This document shows positions 24,808 to 31,559 of a stretch of 64,000 nucleotides of DNA, piece by piece. Under the pieces are notes generated by a model. That model searched no databases, was not told the DNA's origin, and was given only the letters and a program-made list of their open reading frames with translations. A program made the position numbers and the translations under genes. This DNA comes from JBOFLG01 sp051657745 (GTDB taxonomy: Bacteria > Actinomycetota > Actinomycetes > Actinomycetales > Dermatophilaceae): assembly GCA_051657745.1 (NCBI GenBank), contig JBOFLG010000117.1, forward strand, positions 1-64,000, read 5' to 3'. Position 1 is the stretch's first letter, and the number at the start of each line of letters is the position of its first letter.

Positions 24808-24889
24808 TGCGCAAGGCGGGACTCGAACCCGCACACCCGAAGGCACCAGGACCTAAACCTGGCGCGTCTGCCAATTCCGCCACTTGCGC
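24808..24889 (-). tRNA. tRNA-Leu (anticodon TAG)
   Basis: A type II tRNA: acceptor GCGCAAG/CTTGCGC, anticodon stem-loop CCAGG TTTAGGT CCTGG (anticodon TAG), a long variable arm and T arm GCGGG TTCGAGT CCCGC. The discriminator is A. It lies 45 bp from the outer copy of the rdgB-end repeat. Confidence 0.95.
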
Positions 24890-24933
24890 GTGCACGACGA
24901 GCGTAGGGGATGACGGGTGCGCCGCGTCGGTGG

Positions 24934-24989
24934 CGTCACGGTGCGAGCAGACGCCGCGGCACCGGCTCGAGGTCACGGAACGCGGTGCC
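24934..24989. repeat. outer copy of 56-bp rdgB 3'-end repeat (attachment-site-like)
   Basis: This matches 26290-26345 at 53 of 56 positions. Read on the minus strand it encodes GTAFRDLEPVPRRLLAP and a stop, a drifted copy of the last 17 codons of rdgB (GAAFRALEPVLRRLLAP). It lies immediately downstream of the ATPase stop codon. Confidence 0.85.
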
Positions 24990-24992
24990 CGT

Positions 24993-26177
24993 TCACGATG
25001 GACCTGGGTCTGGCTGGCGAGTGATGAAATCCGCCATTGTTGGCACCGTGAAGTCGATCCGACCGTGGTCCGGCGAGTAGATCAGCCCTTTGGCGATGAG
25101 GTTGGCCCGGGTTGGGCCCAGGCTTGTCGCGCGCCGGTGCAGCCGACGGGCGACTTCGCCGGATGAGCTGCCAGCATCACCGTCCTGAGCCATTGCCCGC
25201 AGGTACGCCTGTTCCGACCTCGTCGCCCTGTCCCAGCGAGCGCGGAAGAACCCGACATCCAACGCATGTCGTCCGAGGGCCGCGCCGGTTCGGGCGTCGT
25301 GGAGCGTGATCAGGTCATCGTGGGTGGCGGTGTTCCAGGTATCTTGACCAACTTGCTGCAGGAAGTAGGGATAGCCCGAGGTCTGATCGACCACGTACGA
25401 GACGGCATCATCGGCCCAGGTGACCCCTGCTGCTGCGGACGGGACGGTGAGGGCCTCGCCGGCAGTCGCCTGCGGAAGTGCGGTGATGGAGTGGAAGGCG
25501 AACAGGCGCTCGGCGTAGGACTTGGCCTCGGCCACATCCTTGGGCAGGGAGGGCAGACCAGCCAGGCAAAACAGCAGCGGCCAACCGTGTTGGGACGCCT
25601 TGTGGGCGATGGCGCACACCGCGACCAACTCGTCGTGGCTGAGGTGTTGGGCCTCATCGACGAGGATCGCCAGGCCCACACCTTCCTCGGCCGCAGCGCC
25701 ACTGAGATCCTTGAGCAGTTTGTCGAGGTCCGTCTCAAGGATTCCGGAGTTGGCACCACCGCCAGGAACAGCATCGAGGTCCAGGCCGAAGGACCACATA
25801 CCGGTGGAGTCGTAAGACGCCTTGAACGAGAGCGCAGTTTTGAGCGCCTTGAGCAGTCGGCGACCGCCAGCAGGCCGGGCCAGATCGGACAGCGGACCGT
25901 AGAGGGCCTCGCCCAGCGCCTCACGTAGTGTCTTGCCAGCACCGGCCTCAATCTGGGCAACGACCCAATTGCTGCGCTCGGCGTCGGTGGCCATCGAGTT
26001 CAGGAGGACCGTCTTGCCGACACCGCGCAATCCGTAGAGGGCCACGGGTTGCGCGGAGAGCCCGGCCGCAATCCGGTCGATGGCGATGCTCCAGTTGGTG
26101 CGCTCCACGTCGCGACCGACCAGCGCGGCGGGTGGGCGGCCCGCGCCGGGGCTGTACGGGTTGCGACGAGGGTCCAC
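24993..26177 (-). CDS. AAA+ ATP-binding protein on a putative one-gene element
   Basis: This 394-residue cytosolic P-loop NTPase starts MDPRRNPYSPGAGRPPAALV. Walker A is ALYGLRGVGKTVLLN, Walker B is VGLAILVDEAQHLSHDELVA, and an archaeal-ATPase/Cdc6-like sensor region follows (LFCLAGLPSLPKDV). The C-terminal 100 residues form a winged-helix-like domain (ARWDRATRSEQAYLRAMAQ). It probably binds DNA or a partner (inference). The gene fills the space between two 56-bp copies of the rdgB 3' end, so it appears to have been inserted at rdgB. GTG 26177 has an AAGGAG site that can pair with CTCCTT 18 bases upstream. Sequence upstream is less GC-rich than its surroundings. Confidence 0.85.
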   Translation of the reverse strand: MDPRRNPYSPGAGRPPAALVGRDVERTNWSIAIDRIAAGLSAQPVALYGLRGVGKTVLLNSMATDAERSNWVVAQIEAGAGKTLREALGEALYGPLSDLARPAGGRRLLKALKTALSFKASYDSTGMWSFGLDLDAVPGGGANSGILETDLDKLLKDLSGAAAEEGVGLAILVDEAQHLSHDELVAVCAIAHKASQHGWPLLFCLAGLPSLPKDVAEAKSYAERLFAFHSITALPQATAGEALTVPSAAAGVTWADDAVSYVVDQTSGYPYFLQQVGQDTWNTATHDDLITLHDARTGAALGRHALDVGFFRARWDRATRSEQAYLRAMAQDGDAGSSSGEVARRLHRRATSLGPTRANLIAKGLIYSPDHGRIDFTVPTMADFITRQPDPGPS

Positions 26178-26181
26178 GGCG

Positions 26182-26206
26182 CTCCTTCGGAAACTTTATG
26201 AAGGAG
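26182..26206 (-). promoter_or_regulatory. hairpin covering the ribosome site of the ATPase gene
   Basis: In the mRNA sense, CTCCTTC and GAAGGAG form a perfect 7-bp stem with an 11-base loop. The 3' arm is the Shine-Dalgarno sequence, four bases before the GTG start. It could hide the ribosome site, or act as a dyad operator in DNA. Confidence 0.55.
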
Positions 26207-26289
26207 TGTAGCGATCGAATAGATACGGCCCAATTTTGCGAGATCTGCGGCACGCCGGTGCTTCGGCGCCGGAGGTCGCACGCCGCGCG

Positions 26290-26345
26290 CGTCACGGTGC
26301 GAGCAGACGCCGCAGCACCGGCTCGAGGGCACGGAACGCGGCGCC
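26290..26345. repeat. inner copy of 56-bp rdgB 3'-end repeat
   Basis: This is the functional end of rdgB: its last 17 codons and stop. The near-identical copy at 24934-24989 lies exactly 1,356 bp away, beyond the ATPase gene. Confidence 0.85.
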
Positions 26346-26930
26346 GCGGTGCGAAATCGCGTTCTTCTCGATATCGGTGTACTCGGCCAGGGTGCGCGAG
26401 TCGTCGGCCGGTACGAAGACCGGGTCGTACCCGAACCCGTTCGTCCCGCGCGGCTCGCGGATGACGGTGCCGGCCACCCGGCCCTCGACGCCCTCGACTG
26501 GCCCGCCCGGCAGCGCCACCACCGCGGCGCAGACGAACGCGGCGCGGCGGTGCTCGTCGGGCACCTCGGCGATCTGCTCCAGCAACAGGGTGAGGTTGGC
26601 CTGGTCGCGCTCGGCCCGGCGTGCGCCCGACCCGGCGTGCGAGCCCGACCAGCCCGCTGAGAAGACTCCAGGGGAGCCGCCGAGCACGTCGAGGGCGAGC
26701 CCGGAGTCGTCGGCCACCGCCGGCAGGCCGGTGGCCTCGGCGAGCGCCACCGCCTTGAGCCGGGCGTTGCCAAGGAAGGTGACCTCGGTTTCGGGCACCT
26801 CGGGCGCACCATCGACGTCATCCGCACCGACCACCTCGAGCCCCAGGTCGGTGACCAGGCCGGCCAGGATCTGCCGTAACTCGTGCACCTTGTGGGGGTT
26901 ACGGGTGGCGAGCACCAGCCGGCGGGTCAC
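26292..26930 (-). CDS. rdgB: XTP/dITP diphosphatase
   Basis: A 212-residue Ham1/RdgB pyrophosphatase that removes dITP, XTP and related nucleotides from the pool. Signature segments are RLVLATRNPHKVHELRQIL, LPAVADDSGLALDVLGG, YDPVFVPADDSRTLAEY and KNAISHRGAAFRALEP. GTG 26930 overlaps the rph stop by GTGA, the usual actinobacterial rph-rdgB coupling. The last 17 codons lie within a 56-bp repeat, so this 3' end may have been supplied by the inserted ATPase element. Confidence 0.95.
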   Translation of the reverse strand: MTRRLVLATRNPHKVHELRQILAGLVTDLGLEVVGADDVDGAPEVPETEVTFLGNARLKAVALAEATGLPAVADDSGLALDVLGGSPGVFSAGWSGSHAGSGARRAERDQANLTLLLEQIAEVPDEHRRAAFVCAAVVALPGGPVEGVEGRVAGTVIREPRGTNGFGYDPVFVPADDSRTLAEYTDIEKNAISHRGAAFRALEPVLRRLLAP

Positions 26931-27700
26931 CGGTGCCGTTCGCGTGCCGGGGCGTCGAGCGCCGCCTGCTGCAGCTCGGTGAGCGCCGCGCAGCCGGTGC
27001 CGGCGAGGTCGAGCAGGCCGTCGAGCAGCGCCCGGTCGAACGCCGCTCCCGCGCCCTCGGCGGTGCCCTGCACCTCCACGAACCGGCCGTCGCCGGTCAT
27101 CACCACGTTCATGTCGGTATCGGCGCCAACATCTTCGGGGTAGTCCAGGTCGAGCACCGGCCGGCCGCCGACCACCCCGACCGACACGGCCGCGACCGAA
27201 CCGGTGAGGGGCTGGGCGGCACGGGCGAGCAGGCCGCGCGCCCGTGCGTCGGCCACCGCGTCGGCGAGTGCCACCCAGGCGCCGGTGACCGATGCCGTGC
27301 GGGTCCCGCCGTCGGCCTGCAGCACATCACAGTCGAGCACGATTGTGTTCTCGCCCAACGCTTTCGTGTCGACCACCGCGCGCAGGCTGCGGCCCACCAG
27401 CCGGGAGATCTCATGAGTGCGTCCCCCGACCTTGCCCTTCCGCGACTCGCGGTCGCCGCGGGTATTCGTGGCGCGGGGCAGCATTTCGTACTCGGCGGTG
27501 ACCCACCCGGTGCCCTTGCCCTTGAGCCAGCGCGGCACACCCGGGGTGAAGGATGCCGCGCACAGCACCCGGGTGCGACCGAACTCGACAAGCACACTCC
27601 CCTCCGCATGGTCGAGCCAGTTGCGGGTCAGGCGCACCTCGCGCAGCTGGTCGGGAGTGCGGCCGTCGTGGCGCGGGGCAGAGTGGTCGGAGACGGACAT
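26927..27700 (-). CDS. rph: ribonuclease PH
   Basis: A 257-residue phosphorolytic 3' exoribonuclease that trims tRNA precursors and rRNA ends. Family segments are TPDQLREVRLTRNWLDHAEG, GTGWVTAEYEMLPRATNTR, ISRLVGRSLRAVVD, VLDCDVLQADGGTRTASVTG and DLDYPEDVGADTDMNVVMT. It is about 15-20 residues longer at the N terminus than the E. coli enzyme. It is coupled to rdgB, with murI and the MBL-ASCH gene upstream on the same strand, a common actinobacterial order. Confidence 0.96.
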   Translation of the reverse strand: MSVSDHSAPRHDGRTPDQLREVRLTRNWLDHAEGSVLVEFGRTRVLCAASFTPGVPRWLKGKGTGWVTAEYEMLPRATNTRGDRESRKGKVGGRTHEISRLVGRSLRAVVDTKALGENTIVLDCDVLQADGGTRTASVTGAWVALADAVADARARGLLARAAQPLTGSVAAVSVGVVGGRPVLDLDYPEDVGADTDMNVVMTGDGRFVEVQGTAEGAGAAFDRALLDGLLDLAGTGCAALTELQQAALDAPARERHR

Positions 27701-27885
27701 GTCGAGAAGGCTAGCGAGGCGTCATCCGGGCACCCCGCAGCGGGCGGCGCGGCCGGGACTGCCGGCGACCAGGCACTGGGTCGGCGCCCCGGTCGAAGGA
27801 GCAGGTCGACACCCGTGCCGACCTGCGTCATCCGGGCGACGGCCTGTCGATCGACCCGCACGTAGTGACGTTCTCCCGACCGAGG

Positions 27886-29250
27886 TCAGGGCGCGCTCGA
27901 CGGCTCGGAGGCCAACTCGGGCGGCCAGACCACGTCAAAACGCTCGAAGCACACCTCGACGTCGTCCGAGAACGCCACCCCGACCCGGCCGCATTCACGC
28001 TGGAAGAAGTGCCGATGCGCCTCCCGCCACGAGGTGAGCGTGCGGTCCCCTTCCCCCTCGTCCCAGGCGAACCGCTCATCGACGCTGTGCAGCGGACCAA
28101 CCCGCAATTCGATAGTGCGCAGCACCACCCGGGGTTGACCCGCACCGTCGCAGGCCACCCAATGCTCGCCCACGCGGGGCAACGCGTCATCGTCGTGGAG
28201 ATAGGCCGCGACGAGCCCGGCCGTGGCGCGCTTGGTACCCGCCACGACATCCCCGATCAGCTGGTCGGCACCGGCCGGGCTGTCGCCGAAGCACTCGATG
28301 GCGACGGCCTCCGCGGACCCGCGCTTGGGGTGAGCCGCACAGTATTCGGCCCACATCCGCCACCCAGCCACATGGTCGACCTGAGGAAGTGCGCCGGGAC
28401 CCTCGTCCGCACCACCGGCCGCGCCATCCGCCGCACCAGAAGCGGTCGCATGATGCGGCTCGTCGGCTTCGCCCGTCGAGCCGATCTGGTAGACGTCCCC
28501 GGCGCGGGCGAGCTCGACCGCGCCGGGCCACTCCGCCGCCGCCTGGGCGCGGCAGACCTCCGGGTCGTTCCAGGCCGGCAGATGAGTGAGCACCAGGCGC
28601 CGCACCCCGCCGGCGCGGGCCGCCGCGCGCGCAGCCCGCGACCCGGAAAGGTGGATACCGGCCGCGTGGTCCCGGCCGTCAACGAACGCCGCGTCGACGA
28701 GGGCGAGGTCGGCGCCAGTGAGCAGCCGGTCCAGGCTCGGGCAGTCGTCGGTGTCGCCGCTGAAGGCCAGCGTGCCGCTGCGGGTCTGCACCCGGTAGCC
28801 GTACGCCTCCACCGGATGCCGCACAGCAATGGCCGTCACGGTGAAGGGGCCCACCGTGACAACTGACCCATCGACGACCGGGCGCACATCGAACTCGGCG
28901 TCCATTCCGCCCGGTTCGAGGCCGTGGTACATCAGCGCGAGCCGCTGCGCGGTGCCGTTTGGGCCGTGCAGCGGCAGCCGCGCGGGCAGCGGGCCGAGCG
29001 GGCGGTAGCGGCGGTAGACGTAGAGGCCCAGGAGGTCGACGCAGTGGTCGGGGTGGAGGTGGCTGAGGAACACGGCGTCGAGCTCGGCGAGGTCCACCTG
29101 CTGCTGCAGGGCACCGAGTGCACCGCTGCCGAGGTCGAGCACCAGGCTCCACATACGCCCGTCGTCATCCGGGTGTTGGACCAGATAACAGGAGGCTGGC
29201 GAGTCAGGACCGGCGAATGACCCGGAGCAGCCGACCACGGTGACCCTCAT
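27886..29250 (-). CDS. metallo-beta-lactamase fold hydrolase fused to ASCH domain
   Basis: Residues 1-260 are an MBL-fold hydrolase like the ones always found between murI and rph in actinobacteria: SHLHPDHCVDLLGL gives the HxHxDH zinc motif, with VRHPVEAYGYRV, AFSGDTDDCPSL and VLTHLPAW supplying the other ligands. After an Ala/Gly linker (about 265-290), residues 290-454 form a second unit, with VAIECFGDSPAGADQLIGD, GTKRATAGLVAAYL and VGVAFSDDVEVCFERFDVVW, matching stand-alone ASCH (YqfB-like) proteins. ASCH domains resemble PUA folds and are linked to RNA binding or amidohydrolase activity. ATG 29250 overlaps the murI stop by ATGA. Confidence 0.85.
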   Translation of the reverse strand: MRVTVVGCSGSFAGPDSPASCYLVQHPDDDGRMWSLVLDLGSGALGALQQQVDLAELDAVFLSHLHPDHCVDLLGLYVYRRYRPLGPLPARLPLHGPNGTAQRLALMYHGLEPGGMDAEFDVRPVVDGSVVTVGPFTVTAIAVRHPVEAYGYRVQTRSGTLAFSGDTDDCPSLDRLLTGADLALVDAAFVDGRDHAAGIHLSGSRAARAAARAGGVRRLVLTHLPAWNDPEVCRAQAAAEWPGAVELARAGDVYQIGSTGEADEPHHATASGAADGAAGGADEGPGALPQVDHVAGWRMWAEYCAAHPKRGSAEAVAIECFGDSPAGADQLIGDVVAGTKRATAGLVAAYLHDDDALPRVGEHWVACDGAGQPRVVLRTIELRVGPLHSVDERFAWDEGEGDRTLTSWREAHRHFFQRECGRVGVAFSDDVEVCFERFDVVWPPELASEPSSAP

Positions 29251-30074
29251 GTCAGGACTGCCCTCCGCACGACCGGCGGAGCGGGAAACACCTCGCCGAC
29301 CCGCGACCCGACGCCGAGGAACCGCGTTGCACGGCGACGGAATTCCTCGGGGTCGCCAGTAGTGGTGAACCCGTGCTGCGGCGCCGGGAGGTGGCCGGAG
29401 CGGAGCGTGCCGGCATCAGCGAGGACGCGGTAGACGTCCTTGGCGGTCTCCTCCGCCGAGGAGACGAGAGTGACGCCGTCGCCCATGACGTAGGCGATGA
29501 CCGCAGTGAGCAGCGGATAGTGGGTGCACCCGAGAACGACGGTGTCGGTACCGTCCTCGCGCAATGGGTCGAGATAGTCATGAGCGACCCCGACAAGTTC
29601 GAGGCCGCTGGTTACCCCACGCTCGACGAACTCGACGAACCGCGGGCACGGCGTGCTGGTCACGTACAGGTGCGGTGCGGCGGCAAAGGCGTCGAGGTAC
29701 GCGCCGGACTGGTGGGTGCCGTGCGTGCTGATGACGCCGACCCGCCCGGAGCGGGTGGCTGCGGCGGCCCGACGCACGGCCGGTCGGATCACCTCGACGA
29801 CCGGGACGTCGTAGCGTTCGCGCGCGTCGTGGAGCACCGCAGCGCTGGCCGTGTTGCACGCGATGACGAGCGCCTTGACGCCGTGGTCGACCAGGCGGTC
29901 AAGGCACTGGAGCGCGTACTCGCGAGTCTGCGCGATCGGCCGCGGTCCGTACGGAGCGCGCGCGGTGTCGCCGAAGTAGGCCACCGACTCGTGGGGCAGC
30001 TGGTCGAGCACCGCACGCATCACGGTGAGTCCGCCGTACCCGGAATCGAAGACACCGATGGGAGAGTCGAACAC
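29247..30074 (-). CDS. murI: glutamate racemase
   Basis: A 275-residue cofactor-independent racemase making D-glutamate for peptidoglycan. Catalytic Cys residues lie in VIACNTASAAVLHDAR and VVLGCTHYPLLTAVI; the N terminus has IGVFDSGYGGLTVMRAVL and the substrate loop YFGDTARAPYGPR. GTG 30074 is the start. The gene is coupled to the MBL-ASCH gene downstream. Confidence 0.96.
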   Translation of the reverse strand: MFDSPIGVFDSGYGGLTVMRAVLDQLPHESVAYFGDTARAPYGPRPIAQTREYALQCLDRLVDHGVKALVIACNTASAAVLHDARERYDVPVVEVIRPAVRRAAAATRSGRVGVISTHGTHQSGAYLDAFAAAPHLYVTSTPCPRFVEFVERGVTSGLELVGVAHDYLDPLREDGTDTVVLGCTHYPLLTAVIAYVMGDGVTLVSSAEETAKDVYRVLADAGTLRSGHLPAPQHGFTTTGDPEEFRRRATRFLGVGSRVGEVFPAPPVVRRAVLT

Positions 30075-30131
30075 GCACTCACCGTAGGCGACGCGGTGCC
30101 CTGGTACAGACCTCGCCGGGGGTCGGCTGCG

Positions 30132-30800
30132 TCACGCCTCGAGCATCGCCGAGGCCAGGGTTTCCTGAAGCCAGGTGAGGAAGTCGTACACGGCCAGCGC
30201 ATGCGTGAGTGGGTCGTCCTCGTCGAGCGAGCCGGCCGCCCGCGCGAGCAGCTCGGCATCATCGTCGCTGCGCAGCCCCATCCGTTCGCCGAGCACGAGC
30301 CGGACATCGGTGAGCGCGGTGAGGAAGGCCAGCGCCCGCCGCCGGTCCAAGCGCAGGTGGTCATCGCCGCCGCGCAGCGCCGCCGTGGCGTCAGCCAGCG
30401 CCCCGGCCTTGCGGGTGCGCAGGCCGCGCTCAGTGAGCCGGCGAAACTCTGAGGCCGCCTCGTCGTCCTCCCGGTTGGCCAGGGGAAGCAGCCGGTCCAG
30501 GGCGGGGTCGCGCACGGCGCCGCTGGCCGGTGGATCGTGGCCGTCGGCGGGTGGATCCTGATCGCGTGCCAGTGGGCTCTGGTCGGCGGCCGCACCACTG
30601 ACGCCCAGGCTGAGCCCAGCGACAATCGCGTCGAACTCGTCACCGTCGACGCCGACCGGCACGATGGTGGGCTCGGGCACCTCGAGGAGGTCGTGGACCT
30701 GCTCCATCAGCCCGGCGACGGTGGCGCGCTCCATGGGGTCGAGCGTCGCGACATACCGGATGCCGTCGCCGTGGCCCTTGCGCCGAAAACCCCTGGCCAT
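30132..30800 (-). CDS. DUF2017 protein
   Basis: A 222-residue cytosolic helical protein of the DUF2017 family, which almost always follows clpS in actinobacteria. Conserved tracts are YVATLDPMERATVAGLMEQV, DDEAASEFRRLTERGLRTRK and LAVYDFLTWLQETLASAML. An Asp/Pro-rich linker around residues 75-105 is low-complexity. The gene lies 123 bp downstream of clpS. Function is unknown; an adaptor role with ClpS-ClpAP/ClpCP is inferred from context only. Confidence 0.85.
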   Translation of the reverse strand: MARGFRRKGHGDGIRYVATLDPMERATVAGLMEQVHDLLEVPEPTIVPVGVDGDEFDAIVAGLSLGVSGAAADQSPLARDQDPPADGHDPPASGAVRDPALDRLLPLANREDDEAASEFRRLTERGLRTRKAGALADATAALRGGDDHLRLDRRRALAFLTALTDVRLVLGERMGLRSDDDAELLARAAGSLDEDDPLTHALAVYDFLTWLQETLASAMLEA

Positions 30801-30923
30801 CAGGCCCTCTCGTCGGATGACGACCCGGCGCGACCAGTCCGCGCCGGCCGCGTCCCGGTGGTCGGTGTCGGTACTGGCTGGGTCGGCGTCATCCGGCGGT
30901 TCTCCTGGACGGGTACGCGGGCG

Positions 30924-31217
30924 TCATCCAGCGTCCTTCTGGAAGGTAGCCCACAGCCCGTAGCCGTGCATGGCCTCAGTGTCGGTCTCCATCGCCTCGC
31001 GGGTGCCGTTCGAGACGACAGCACGGCCTTCGGTATGTACCTGCATCATCAGTTTCTCCGCCTTGGCCCGGGGGTAACCGAAATGCGTCTGGATGACGAA
31101 AGTGACGTAGGACATCAAGTTGACCGGGTCGTTCCAGACGATCGTCACCCAGGGGATATCGGGCACGACATCACCGCCAGGGACGGTCAACTCCTCCGTG
31201 GTGGGCGCGGTCGACAC
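30924..31217 (-). CDS. clpS: ATP-dependent Clp protease adaptor ClpS
   Basis: A 97-residue adaptor that delivers N-degron substrates to the Clp ATPase. The core is WVTIVWNDPVNLMSYVTFVI (with the DPVN/M N-degron pocket), FGYPRAKAEKLMMQVHTEG and GTREAMETDTEAMHGYGLWA. GTG 31217 is the chosen start, with only a weak ribosome site. A six-copy 9-bp tandem repeat begins 46 bp upstream. DUF2017 follows, as usual. Confidence 0.93.
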   Translation of the reverse strand: MSTAPTTEELTVPGGDVVPDIPWVTIVWNDPVNLMSYVTFVIQTHFGYPRAKAEKLMMQVHTEGRAVVSNGTREAMETDTEAMHGYGLWATFQKDAG

Positions 31218-31559
31218 GCCTGCCAGGATATGGGCCGGCTCGCCGGGGTGGTCGGCGGGGCGACACCGAGGACACCGAGGACACCGAGGACACCGAGGAC
31301 ACCGAGGACACCGAGGAGGAGGCTCCCCCGATGATCCTGGCCATGACCCGCCCATGCACCGGCACACAGTGGTCCGGAAAGGCCGTGGAGTGATATCGCA
31401 CAGACCGGGGACGGCGAATAGTACGCCCTGAGCCTCGAGATTCACAGATTTGCGGCCCGGTCGCGGGTTTCTCCTGCCTCTGGGCGGTTCGCCTTGACAC
31501 AAAGTTGGCGCGGACCGATGCTCGATAGACCACCTTTATCCCACCGAGGAAGCCGGTCG
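31218..31559. other. divergent clpS/cellulase intergenic region
   Basis: No gene is supported. It holds the 9-bp repeat array (31263-31316), the clpS promoter, and on the plus strand a TTGACA box at 31494-31499 that could be the -35 of the cellulase gene; no good -10 at 17 bp is seen. Confidence 0.5.
31263..31316. repeat. six perfect 9-bp tandem repeats upstream of clpS
   Basis: Six uninterrupted copies of ACACCGAGG fill 31263-31316. They lie in the probable clpS leader or promoter. A run this perfect is prone to slippage, so copy number probably differs among strains. Confidence 0.92.

Noticed and set aside
31263..31316. CRISPR array
   Set aside because: Units are 9 bp with no spacers; a simple tandem repeat. 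No cas genes are in the window.
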